DNA of 48,264 nt, taken from positions 1-48,264 of the forward strand of contig DASVWD010000078.1 of assembly GCA_036389795.1 (NCBI GenBank), given 5' to 3'. The notes under the pieces were generated by a model. The model was given only the letters and a program-made list of their open reading frames with translations. It was not told the origin of the DNA and ran no database searches. The position numbers were made by a program, and so were the translations under genes. Source of the DNA: Longimicrobium sp. (lineage in GTDB: Bacteria > Gemmatimonadota > Gemmatimonadetes > Longimicrobiales > Longimicrobiaceae). This document shows, one piece after another, positions 1 to 7,375 of the stretch (position 1 is the stretch's first letter; each line of letters begins with the position of its first letter).

Positions 1-384
1 CAAGGCTCCAGAGGAGCGGGTTCTCCCTCCAGACGCATCTGAGACGCTGCTCAGGCCGCTCACCCCGAATTTCGCGTCTCGCTCTTCTTGAAAACCGTCG
101 CAACTCCCAGTCGCGGAGGTTTTCACACGGTCTGGGCCCGACCACAGGGAGCCAGCATCTGCCTGGATGATCGCAGGGCCGAAGGATCTAGCCGATGTGC
201 CACGTGGGTCGGGCGCGGTAGCGACGCGGAAGACCGCTTGCCTCATCCCCAAGTTTGCTCGAGCAGTTTCGGATCGGCATTTCCCACCTGGCCGCTCCGC
301 GCTGCTTTGACGCGACCCAAACCGGGGTTCGCGGGTATACGGCCTCCGTCCCCGCTCCCACGTTCCCGCACCGCCGCAGGCTGC
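1..384. other. No gene recognised at the left edge
   Basis: An open frame runs in from position 88, but its translation before position 385 is low-complexity and unlike a folded protein, so I do not call a gene here. No RNA gene, clear promoter or repeat was seen. Confidence 0.4.
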
Positions 385-705
385 ATGGAGAAGAGGCCGC
401 TCGACCCGAACTGGTTCTACGAGGACCGCCGCACCACGCCCAGGTGGCGGGACGGCGTGCTGCCGAGCGCGGGGCTTTACCTGCTCGACGGCGCCTACCA
501 CGCCGCCGTGTACGGCACCGCCGAGGAGCAGCGCCTCTTCGAGCGCGGCGCGCTCCTGGTGGCCGGCGTGCGCTTCGACGGCCTGCCGATGGAGGCGCCG
601 CCCCCGGCCGAGGCGCACCTCGTCTCCGTCTACCCGGCCAGCCCTTCTCCCCTGGGCCACAAGCGCACCGTCGAGCGACTCGGCTGGACGCCCACGCGCA
701 ACTGA
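385..705 (+). CDS. Hypothetical protein, 106 aa
   Basis: Short soluble protein without recognisable family. From this ATG the translation becomes protein-like: it starts MEKRPLDPNWFYEDRRT, is rich in aromatic and charged residues, and has a middle part (SAGLYLLDGAYHAAVYGTAEE) that could form a small alpha/beta fold. The open frame continues upstream to position 88, but that part looks non-coding, so the internal ATG was chosen; only a weak purine stretch (GCAGG) precedes it. No signal peptide, membrane segment or cysteine motif is visible. It stands alone, with a repeat hairpin and the minus-strand TonB-like gene downstream. Function unknown; it could be a chance frame, though the residue mix argues for a real gene. 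Confidence 0.45.
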   Translation: MEKRPLDPNWFYEDRRTTPRWRDGVLPSAGLYLLDGAYHAAVYGTAEEQRLFERGALLVAGVRFDGLPMEAPPPAEAHLVSVYPASPSPLGHKRTVERLGWTPTRN

Positions 706-937
706 TCCAGAAAACATCGGCTCGCGCAGAGGCAGCACGTGAATCCGCGGGAGCGCGATAACTCGTTGTGAATCCTCGATGTTCCGTTCGGCATCGATGA
801 AGGGCGGGAGATGGCTTTCAGGCGCGCGAAGCTGCCGCCGTGTGCGCCGTGCCGCAATCCGCCGATGCCGGACCGCCGTGTGATACCACGTTGCCGAGCA
901 TTGTTCTGGTTCCAAACAGAACAGAAACAGATTGGAA

Positions 938-1002
938 TCACACAGAGAAACAGAGGAACAGAGAAAACCCGAAGTCCTCTGTTCCTCCGTTTCTCTGTGT
1001 GA
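938..1002. repeat. 26-bp inverted repeat made of ACAG-type short units
   Basis: Arms 938-963 and 977-1002 are complementary at 25 of 26 positions and enclose a 13-nt loop. Each arm is itself an 8-bp tandem repeat (CAGAGAAA, CAGAGGAA, CAGAGAAA). It lies in the 437-bp gap between the small unknown gene and the 3' end of the TonB-like gene, which otherwise shows nothing gene-like. Confidence 0.75.
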
Positions 1003-1062
1003 GCCCTCTCAGAACCTGTTCCCGAACGATGCCCTGCAAGATGGTATGATTCTCGACGTTGT

Positions 1063-1120
1063 CCTCTCGGCGAGGGCAACGAGCCGAGAGGCCGCCCGGA
1101 GGGTCCGGACGGCCGCTCGG
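1063..1120 (-). terminator. Hairpin cluster downstream of the TonB-like gene
   Basis: Two mutually exclusive strong stems: 1063-1071 with 1083-1091 (CCTCTCGGC/GCCGAGAGG), and 1090-1100 with 1104-1114 extended by CCGAG/CTCGG. The cluster begins 23 bp after the minus-strand tonB-like stop. There is no clear T tract, so termination is inferred from position and stem strength. Confidence 0.4.
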
Positions 1121-1142
1121 CATCACGATCCGGCGGTCCCGA

Positions 1143-2018
1143 TCAGCGCCCGATGGTCCAGGTCACCGGGAGGGTGGTGGTGACCCGCACGCTGCGCCCG
1201 CCCGACTTGGCGGGGCTGAACCGCATGGAGCTCACGATGCGCCGCGCGGCGGCGGCGAACTCGTCGTTGGACGACGACACGACCTCCACCGAGCCCGGCT
1301 CGACCCGGCCGTTCTCGTCGATCACGAACTGGAGCACGGTCTGCCCGGTCACGCCGGCTTCGCGGAGCGACTCCGGATAGACGCGGTCCAGCGCGCGCTG
1401 CACGTCGCCGGCGTTGCGGAGCGACGGGCGGACGTCCACCGCGCTCTCGGCCATCGGCTCGTTGCTCACGGGCTCGGGCTCGGGGGTCGGCGCCACCGGC
1501 GCCGGCTCGGGCGTGGGCGGGACGGGCTCCGTGTGGCCGGTGGGCGCGCGCGTGTCGGACGCGTCCACGGGGCCCACCACGTCGCCTTCCTTGCCGATGC
1601 CGCTCACGTCCGCCTGCGTGAGCGTCGGCGCGTTCATGTCGGGCGCGGGGACCCCCACCGGCGGGTTCTCGGGCGGCCGCGGCGAGACGAAGTTCCCCTT
1701 CACCGGCGCGGGCGGCTGACGCCGGACGCGCGGGGGCTCGGGCTCCTTCGCGAGCTCTACCTTCGGCGCCTCCTTGAGCTGCGGCGGCTCCTCCTCGGGC
1801 GGTGGCGGAGGAGGAGGCGGAGGCGGCGGCGTGGGCTTGACGGGCTTCTCCTCCAGCTCCCACTCGGCGATCACCACCTCTTCCACCGTCTTCGCTTGGG
1901 CGTACCGCGCCGACACGGCGATCGCGCCGATCGCGGTCGCGTGCGCCAGGACCGAAACCGCGACGGTGCCTTTGCTCCAGTGCTTCCTGCGTCGTCCGGG
2001 GCCGTAGACTGAGAACAT
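1143..2018 (-). CDS. TonB family energy transducer
   Basis: A 291-aa protein with the TonB layout. A short basic cytoplasmic start is followed by one membrane segment (about residues 17-38), a proline-rich periplasmic stalk with an uninterrupted polyproline run near residues 64-74, and a C-terminal TonB domain from about residue 205. The domain shows the familiar YPESLREAGVTGQTVLQF and IDENGRVEPGSVEV pattern. TonB couples the proton-motive force, through ExbB/ExbD, to outer-membrane receptors; no exbBD or receptor gene lies in this window, so the partner is unknown. The ATG is preceded by AGGAG at good spacing. Many genomes of this kind carry several TonB paralogues, so the specific substrate cannot be assigned. 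Confidence 0.9.
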   Translation of the reverse strand: MFSVYGPGRRRKHWSKGTVAVSVLAHATAIGAIAVSARYAQAKTVEEVVIAEWELEEKPVKPTPPPPPPPPPPPEEEPPQLKEAPKVELAKEPEPPRVRRQPPAPVKGNFVSPRPPENPPVGVPAPDMNAPTLTQADVSGIGKEGDVVGPVDASDTRAPTGHTEPVPPTPEPAPVAPTPEPEPVSNEPMAESAVDVRPSLRNAGDVQRALDRVYPESLREAGVTGQTVLQFVIDENGRVEPGSVEVVSSSNDEFAAAARRIVSSMRFSPAKSGGRSVRVTTTLPVTWTIGR

Positions 2019-2231
2019 GCTGACGCTCCTGCTTGGGCTCCGAGATCCGTCGGATGCGAGTCATGGAACATTTGCAGGTACCGTGCCGTCGTAAATGATT
2101 GTAGATCCGCAATTTAGATCACCAGTCCCCCCGCAGGCGGCGAACGGAGCGAGGAAGGCGGCTCCGCGGCCCTCCAGTCCGACGCATGCGCGCTGTGTTC
2201 ACACGAATGTGGACCCGGTCGCGACGCCTCC

Positions 2232-2276
2232 CGTCTCCCACGTCTCCCACGTCTCCCACGTCTCCCACGTCTCCCC
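2232..2276. repeat. 9-bp tandem repeat, five copies
   Basis: Unit CGTCTCCCA is repeated from 2232, the fifth copy ending CCC instead of CCA. No gene overlaps it. Confidence 0.9.
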
Positions 2277-2609
2277 CGGATTCCCGGCTCCGGCCAAAGA
2301 GGCCCTTCTGTGCGCCGCCGCTCCCCCGTCGTCGTCTCTCGCACCCGGCTGTGGGATAATACCAGATCCGGATAAACAGCTTGGCTATCGGGGGATGAAG
2401 CGAGCGGGCATCCGTGCCGCTACCGCGCCCAACCTACCTGGCAGGGTGAGAAGATTCTTCGGCCCTGCGGCCATCCGTGCGGATGCCGGTCCTGTGTGAT
2501 CGGGCCTCAGAATGACAGCGAACACCAACTGATTTTCCGGATTCCGTATAACACATCCGTAGCTCCCCGCGCGCAGAGGGGGAGCGATCAGGAGCGAGCA
2601 AGACAGGAG

Positions 2610-2702
2610 GAGAACCTTCGCCACGCCGTGTCCCTGCACTTCATGGGGTACAACTTCGCGCGGCGGCACAGGACGCTGGGGACCACTCCGGCCGATGAGC
2701 TG
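2610..2702 (+). pseudogene. Remnant of a transposase C-terminus (IS1-like)
   Basis: The translation here contains LRHAVSLHFMGYNFARRHRT followed by LGTTPADE, matching the HYNF..RIH.TL..TPA signature near the C-terminus of a common DDE transposase group (IS1-type, from memory of the family). Only about 30 codons are recognisable. The N-terminal DDE catalytic part is absent and no inverted repeats flank it, so it is a dead fragment. It shows that this gap, between the TonB-like gene and the cyclophilin gene, has been hit by mobile DNA. Confidence 0.6.
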
Positions 2703-2902
2703 CGCTTGCTCCCGCGGAGTCGGCAGGGAAACTCCCTCGCCGACCCTGCCGATTCCATCTCCCTGAGTTCGCGCGGGCGTTCGGCCGGGGGGTGGCGCGG
2801 CAGGAGCCGGGTCGCGACACTGTACGCGCAGCCTGTTCCCCGCCGGATGGACGGCGGGAGTTCCCACCTGCGTCACCGCCGCGGACGGCGTCCCCTGGAG
2901 CC

Positions 2903-4327
2903 ATGAAAAAGTCCTGGATTCTCCTCCTGCTGCTCGCCCCGGCGCCGGCCCAGGCGCAGACGCGCGCCGACTCGGCCCTGGTCGGCCGGATCCTGGCCGC
3001 GGAGGACCGGCGCGACTCCACCGACGCGGCCATCGCCGCGGGGCTGCGGCACGGCGACCCGCGGGTGCGGCTGATCGCCGGCCGGGCGCTGGGGCGGATC
3101 CGCGATCCGCGCTTCGCCGCGCGCGATTCGCTGCCGCCGGCCGCCGCCGCTCCCGCGTGGCCCGAGCCGGGGTGGCGGCTCCGCTACCGGGCGCTCGCCG
3201 ACCGGCGCGGGGACTGCGCGGCGCTGCGCGCCGCGCTGGACGACCTCGTGTGGCAGGTGCGGCTCCGCGCGGCAGACCTGGCGGAGGCGCGGTGTGGAGC
3301 CGATTCGGCGTTCGTGCGCGTGTTGACCCGGTGGGTCGACCAGCTGCCGCGCGACACGCGCCGGCGCGCCGCGGGCGGGGTGTCGTGGCACGCGGCCGCC
3401 CACGCGGAGGTCGCGCTCGCGCGGATCGCGCCCGGCCTGGCGCGGGCGCGGCTCGGGAGGCTCGCCGCGCACGCCGACTGGCACGTGCGCCTGTACGCCG
3501 CCCGCGCCGCCGCCGTGCTGGCCGACACCCCCCGCCTGCGCGCCTTCGCGCGCGACCCGGACGGCAACGTGCAGGAGGCGGCCATCGACGCGCTGTCGAA
3601 GCTGGTGGGCCACGGCGCCGACGACGTGTACCTGGCCGCCCTGCAGGGCGACCAGGCGCAGGCCGTCCGCGCCGCCGCCGTCGCGCTGAAGGGGTCTCCC
3701 GCGCCCGCCGCGCGCGCGGCGGCGAACGCCGCGTTCGAGCGGTGGGTGCGCCGCGCGAACGAGTCGGAGCGCGACGTCCGCGTGGCCCTGCTCGAGGCGG
3801 TCGGGCGCCCGGCCGGCGACGACCGCCCGCCTCCCCCGCGCTTCGATCTCCCGCCCGACGCGGTCGCGCTGGCGCTCGGCCGGGACGTGCGCGTCCGCGT
3901 CACGATGTCGCCCGGCGCCGGCGGAGGGTCGTTCGTGGTGCGGCTGCGCGGCGACGTGGCGCCGATCATGGCGGCGCGCGTGCTGGCGCTCGTGCGCGAA
4001 GGCTACTACGACGGCGGCAGCTGGCACCGCGTGGAGCCGGACTTCGTGATCCAGGGCGGCGGTCCGGGGACGAACGAGTACGTGGGCTACGCCCACTACC
4101 TGCGCGACGAGCTCGGAACGGTCGCGCACCCCCGCGGCACGGTGGGGATGAGCACGCGCGGGCACGACACCGGCGACGCCCAGTGGTTCATCAACCTCAA
4201 GGACAACCCCCGCCTGGTGCGCGACTACACCGTCTTCGCCGAGGTGATCGAGGGGATCGGCGCGGTCGACGCCATCCTGGAGGGAGACGTCGTCGCCACC
4301 ATGCGCGTGGAGCCGGCCGGGCGCTGA
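2903..4327 (+). CDS. HEAT-repeat/cyclophilin-type peptidyl-prolyl isomerase, secreted
   Basis: A 474-aa protein. Residues 1-19 form a signal peptide (MKKSWILLLLLAPAPAQAQ), so it acts in the periplasm or beyond. Residues ~20-310 are Arg/Ala-rich helical repeats of the HEAT type (for example HGDPRVRLIAGRALGRIRDP). The last ~140 residues are a cyclophilin domain with GGSWHRVEPDFVIQGGGP, GTVGMSTRGHDTGDAQWFIN and YTVFAEVIEGIGAVDAI. Cyclophilins interconvert proline peptide bonds and assist protein folding; the HEAT part probably binds clients or partners. The catalytic Arg and the Phe-x-x-x-Gln motif (FVIQG) are visible. The ATG has GGAG upstream and starts the signal peptide exactly, whereas longer frames do not. 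The gene 3' of it starts 3 bp after its stop. Confidence 0.9.
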   Translation: MKKSWILLLLLAPAPAQAQTRADSALVGRILAAEDRRDSTDAAIAAGLRHGDPRVRLIAGRALGRIRDPRFAARDSLPPAAAAPAWPEPGWRLRYRALADRRGDCAALRAALDDLVWQVRLRAADLAEARCGADSAFVRVLTRWVDQLPRDTRRRAAGGVSWHAAAHAEVALARIAPGLARARLGRLAAHADWHVRLYAARAAAVLADTPRLRAFARDPDGNVQEAAIDALSKLVGHGADDVYLAALQGDQAQAVRAAAVALKGSPAPAARAAANAAFERWVRRANESERDVRVALLEAVGRPAGDDRPPPPRFDLPPDAVALALGRDVRVRVTMSPGAGGGSFVVRLRGDVAPIMAARVLALVREGYYDGGSWHRVEPDFVIQGGGPGTNEYVGYAHYLRDELGTVAHPRGTVGMSTRGHDTGDAQWFINLKDNPRLVRDYTVFAEVIEGIGAVDAILEGDVVATMRVEPAGR

Positions 4328-4329
4328 GG

Positions 4330-4794
4330 GTGGATTTCTCCCTGGCCGAAGTGACCCGCCTGGTGGCCGCGGCGAATGCGGCGCGCGCGGGCGACCCGGA
4401 CGCGGCCGATGCCGAACGGCGGCTCGACGCCCTGTTCCGGACCAGCCAGACCCTGGCGGTCTACGGCACCCTGGCTCCGGGCCGGCCCAATCATCACGTC
4501 GTCGCGCCCCTGGGCGGCGAGTGGACGGAGGGCGTGATCGAGGGAGACCTGCATCCCGTGGGATGGGCGGCGACGTACGGCTACCCCGCGTTCCTCCCGC
4601 GTCCCGGCGGCCCCGCCGTCCCGGTGCACGTGCTGACGGCCCCGACGCTGGCCGCGGCGTGGCCGGAGCTCGACGACTTCGAGGGTCCGGGGTATCGGCG
4701 CATCCTGGTCCCCGTGTTCAGCCCCGGCCCGGCCGAGGAGCGGCGGCTGTACACGGTCGCGAACCTCTACGCGGCCGAGCCCGAAGTGCGCTGA
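4330..4794 (+). CDS. Gamma-glutamylcyclotransferase-like (AIG2/BtrG fold) protein
   Basis: A 154-aa protein of the gamma-glutamylcyclotransferase fold. The hallmark substrate loop is present (LAVYGTLAPGRPNHHVV), followed by VIEGDLHPVGWAATYGYPAF. The acidic segment WPELDDFEGPGYRRILVPV carries the likely catalytic Glu. Enzymes of this fold cyclise gamma-glutamyl groups to 5-oxoproline, but many bacterial members have unknown substrates. The chosen start is a GTG only 3 bp after the cyclophilin stop, with GAGGG just before it; the same frame stays open much further upstream but there is antisense-like noise inside the previous gene. An N-terminal helix of ~40 residues precedes the domain. Probably co-transcribed with the upstream gene. 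Confidence 0.8.
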   Translation: MDFSLAEVTRLVAAANAARAGDPDAADAERRLDALFRTSQTLAVYGTLAPGRPNHHVVAPLGGEWTEGVIEGDLHPVGWAATYGYPAFLPRPGGPAVPVHVLTAPTLAAAWPELDDFEGPGYRRILVPVFSPGPAEERRLYTVANLYAAEPEVR

Positions 4795-5023
4795 CGCTGC
4801 CCGCGACAGGAGAAGCCTCCTCCCGGCGTCCATCTCCGGGAGGAGGTTCCCGCTCGCACGCATGGATCGGGTGCCAGGCCGGAAGCGCGGTGTGACGCGG
4901 TTCGGCGTCTTCGCGCCGCTTCGCGCTCGCCGGGGTCCGGGAGCGGTGCCGTGTCGATTTCCGGGGCCCTCGTTCGACGCCTGAGTGACGCAGCGGGCAA
5001 TCGACCCTGACCAGAGAGGCCTC

Positions 5024-5605
5024 ATGAGAAAGCTGATCGTCTCCGAGTTCGTGACCCTGGACGGCGTGATGCAGGCGCCCGGCGGCAAGGACGAGGACCG
5101 GGACGGAGGGTTCGAGCACGGTGGCTGGACGCTTCCCTACTGGCACGACGACATCGGGAAGAGCTTCTTCGAGCTGATGCAGGGTTGCGATGCGTTCCTC
5201 CTGGGGCGGCGCACGTACGTCACCCACGCGGAGGCGTTCGAGCCGATGCCGGCGGGCGATTTCTTCGGGGACATGATGAACGCACCGAAGAAGTACGTCG
5301 TCTCCACGACGCTCCAGCAGCCGATGTGGCGCGATACCACCATCATCCGCGAGAACGTGATCGATTCGGTGCGCGCGCTGAAGGAGCAGCCCGGCGGGAA
5401 CATCCTGACGGACGGCAGCAGCCAGCTCGTGCACGCCCTGCTCGAGCACGGCCTGGTGGACGAGCTGCACCTGCTCGTGTATCCCATCACGCTCGGGAGC
5501 GGCAAGCGGGTGCTGCCGGACGGCGTGCACGCGACGTTCGAGCTGAAGTCCGCGACGCCGTACCCGACCGGCGTGGTCGGCCTGCACTATGCGCTGCGAC
5601 GGTAG
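5024..5605 (+). CDS. Dihydrofolate reductase-fold protein (RibD C-terminal-like, YyaP/YwjB type)
   Basis: A 193-aa single-domain protein of the DHFR/RibD-C superfamily. It starts MRKLIVSEFVTLDGVMQAPG, has the dinucleotide-binding signature (GCDAFLLGRRTYVTHAEAF), then KYVVSTTLQQPMW, GGNILTDGSSQLVHALLEHG and the closing LVDELHLLVYPITLGSGKRV. Members bind NADPH, but most of this small subgroup have no proven substrate. There is no deaminase domain, so it is not the riboflavin enzyme (the true ribD lies at 44481). The frame opens earlier (4985), but the residues before this ATG do not belong to the family, and the internal ATG matches where homologues begin. Stand-alone gene with ~230 bp of apparently empty DNA upstream. 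Confidence 0.88.
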   Translation: MRKLIVSEFVTLDGVMQAPGGKDEDRDGGFEHGGWTLPYWHDDIGKSFFELMQGCDAFLLGRRTYVTHAEAFEPMPAGDFFGDMMNAPKKYVVSTTLQQPMWRDTTIIRENVIDSVRALKEQPGGNILTDGSSQLVHALLEHGLVDELHLLVYPITLGSGKRVLPDGVHATFELKSATPYPTGVVGLHYALRR

Positions 5606-5718
5606 CGCCGTTCGTACCCCCGGGGCTGCGGACCTTCTCGGCGCGCACGTCCTTGCTGTTCAGTCCTGACGCCGGACGAGGGCGATCGGGAACGGTTCCA
5701 GGAGACAGGAGACGGATC

Positions 5719-6387
5719 GTGAATCCCCCGCTCACCGACGTCGAAGTGCGCATCCTCGGCTCGCTCCTCGAGAAGGAGGTCACGACGCCGGACTATTACC
5801 CGCTCTCCCTGAACGCGCTGCTGGCGGCGTGCAACCAGACGACCAACCGGGAGCCGGTGATGCGCCTCGACGAGGACGCGGTGGTCCCGGCGACCGTCGT
5901 GCTCCGCCGCCGGGGCTTCGTGCGCCAGATCCAGCCGGTGGGCTCGCGGGTGACCAAGTACGAGCAAACGCTGGCGGACGAGCTGAAGCTCGACGCGCGC
6001 CAGCTCGCGGTGCTCGGCGTGCTCATGCTCCGCGGACCGCAGACGCCGGGCGAGCTGCACGCGCGCACCGAGCGGCTGCATCCGTTCGCCGGCCTCGCCG
6101 ACCTGGAATCGGTGCTGGATTCGCTGATCGCGCGCGAGCCGGAGCCGCTCGTCGCGCGGCTTCCCCGCCGGCCGGGGCAGAAGGAGGTCCGCTACGCGCA
6201 CCTGCTGGGCGGCGAGGCGGCGCAGGACGATGCGCCCGCAGCGGCGGAAGAGCGGACCGCGCCCTTCCGCCGCGGCGAGGCGGAGGACGACCGGGTCGCG
6301 GCGCTGGAGCGGACGGTGGAGGAGCTGCGGGTCGAGGTGGCGGCGCTGCGCGCCGAGCTCGACGCGTTCCGGACACAGTTCCAGTAG
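5719..6387 (+). CDS. YceH family protein (DUF480)
   Basis: A 222-aa protein of the YceH/DUF480 family, which has two winged-helix domains. Diagnostic segments are LTDVEVRILGSLLEKEVTTP, YYPLSLNALLAACNQTTNR, VGSRVTKYEQTLADEL and GPQTPGELHARTERLHPF. The last ~35 residues form a heptad-like helix (VAALERTVEELRVEVAALRA) typical of the family tail. Function in bacteria is unclear; the fold suggests nucleic-acid or protein binding. Start is GTG with a good purine-rich site (GGAGACAGGAGAC) just upstream; no in-frame ATG fits the family start. Length is close to the usual ~215 residues. The alpha/beta hydrolase gene follows after 59 bp on the same strand. Confidence 0.92.
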   Translation: MNPPLTDVEVRILGSLLEKEVTTPDYYPLSLNALLAACNQTTNREPVMRLDEDAVVPATVVLRRRGFVRQIQPVGSRVTKYEQTLADELKLDARQLAVLGVLMLRGPQTPGELHARTERLHPFAGLADLESVLDSLIAREPEPLVARLPRRPGQKEVRYAHLLGGEAAQDDAPAAAEERTAPFRRGEAEDDRVAALERTVEELRVEVAALRAELDAFRTQFQ

Positions 6388-6446
6388 GGACCGGCCGCGT
6401 CGCGGGCGACGTGCGGACCGACGACGAGCCTCCGAGGATTCACGGC

Positions 6447-7226
6447 ATGCGCGAGGTCTGGATTCCCCTCGGCGGCGTCCGGCTGTTCGCGGTGGAAGAC
6501 GGCCACGGCCCGGCGCTGGTGATGCTGCACGGCGGACTGGCGAACCACCAGGCCGTGCTGCCCCTGCTGACGCCCCTCACGGCGCGGCACCGGGTGATCG
6601 CGCCGGATCTCCGTGGCAGCGGGCGCTCGTGGTCGCCGGAACCCCTGACCTTCGACCGCCTCGCGGACGACGTCGCCCAGCTCCTCGACCATCTTTCCAT
6701 CGACCGGGCGATCGTCGGCGGGGTTTCGAGCGGGACCGGTGTCGCGGTTCGCTTCGCGCTCCGGCATCCCTCCCGTGTTCGCGGCCTCGTGCTCGTGAAG
6801 CCCGTCTACGCCGGGGCGGACGCCGGCTACACGAGCGGCCAGGAGGCTGCATTCGCCGCAATGGACTCGGTCGCGAGCCGCGCCCCCGCGGAAGGGATCG
6901 AAGTGCTGCGGGCCCTGTACGCCCGGCTGCCGGAAGGCTTCCGGGAGCGCGCGTGGGAGGTCGCGGCGGAGTTCGATCCGGGGAGCGTGGCGGCGACGAG
7001 CCGGTTCATCGCCTCGGGGGTGCAGCCGTTCGCCTCGAGCGCGGACCTGCGCTCGATCGGGGTTCCCACCCTGCTGGTGCGCGGGGACGATCCGCAGCAT
7101 CCCGCCGGGGTGTCCGATCTCTACGCGGCGAGCATAGCGAATTGCTCGGCGCTTCCGGCGACGACGGAAGATCTCGCGACTGCCATCGGTTCGTTCTGTG
7201 ACCGGGTCGCGCGCGGCGCAGCCTGA
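6447..7226 (+). CDS. Alpha/beta hydrolase fold protein
   Basis: A 259-aa cytosolic protein with the alpha/beta hydrolase core. The oxyanion loop is LVMLHGGLANHQ, strand 4 gives VIAPDLRGSGRS, and the nucleophile elbow is VGGVSSGTG (G-V-S-S-G, Ser nucleophile). The acid strand reads TLLVRGDDPQHP. The usual C-terminal catalytic His (in a GH..P context) is not obvious: the corresponding end reads CSALPATTEDLATAIGSFC. The His in DDPQHP could be an alternative, or the protein may not be an ordinary esterase. Substrate unknown. The start is the ATG that places the first beta strand (WIPLGGVRLFAVEDG) at the N-terminus; the frame upstream is a shadow of yceH. Confidence 0.88.
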   Translation: MREVWIPLGGVRLFAVEDGHGPALVMLHGGLANHQAVLPLLTPLTARHRVIAPDLRGSGRSWSPEPLTFDRLADDVAQLLDHLSIDRAIVGGVSSGTGVAVRFALRHPSRVRGLVLVKPVYAGADAGYTSGQEAAFAAMDSVASRAPAEGIEVLRALYARLPEGFRERAWEVAAEFDPGSVAATSRFIASGVQPFASSADLRSIGVPTLLVRGDDPQHPAGVSDLYAASIANCSALPATTEDLATAIGSFCDRVARGAA

Positions 7227-7295
7227 CACGGTGTTGCCGCGAGCGCGGGGCCATCCGATCACCGGCTCTGAGATGAGCGGTGCAGCCGGGCTTTG

Positions 7296-7323
7296 GCACT
7301 TCGCACCTCGCACTTCGCACTCC
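7296..7323. repeat. Heptamer array, four GCACTTC-like units
   Basis: Units GCACTTC, GCACCTC, GCACTTC, GCACTCC follow each other with an exact 7-bp period. Read on the other strand this is the AGTGCGA-type heptamer found at several other junctions in the window. It sits 16 bp before the putative NrtR operator. Confidence 0.85.
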
Positions 7324-7338
7324 TGACCCCGGGCCTGA

Positions 7339-7353
7339 TTCTCGCGTCGAGAA
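7339..7353. promoter_or_regulatory. Putative NrtR operator upstream of its own gene
   Basis: Perfect palindrome TTCTCG-CGT-CGAGAA, ending 22 bp before the ATG of the Nudix regulator. The same half-sites, with a different 3-bp spacer, occur 22 bp before the pncB ATG. NrtR proteins are known to bind palindromes ahead of NAD-salvage genes; assignment here is by position and shared motif. Confidence 0.7.
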
Positions 7354-7375
7354 CGCCCTCGTGACCGCCGACGCA

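Larger units (their letters stand above)
2019..2902. other. Long intergenic region with repeats and a transposase remnant
   Basis: About 880 bp between divergent genes. It holds an A/T-richer patch at 2090-2115 (likely promoter area of the TonB-like gene), a 9-bp tandem repeat at 2232-2276 and a decayed transposase fragment at 2610-2702. The remaining open frames look like noise. Confidence 0.5.

Noticed and set aside
88-384. N-terminal extension of the small unknown gene
   Set aside because: Residues before the ATG at 385 look non-coding and lack a start signal.
1059-2012. Long plus-strand open frame opposite the TonB-like gene
   Set aside because: Arg/His/Gly-rich shadow; the minus strand shows signal anchor, polyproline stalk and TonB domain.
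5024-5605. Assignment of the DHFR-fold protein as a riboflavin reductase
   Set aside because: It lacks the deaminase domain, is far from the rib genes, and matches the small YyaP/YwjB-like branch instead.
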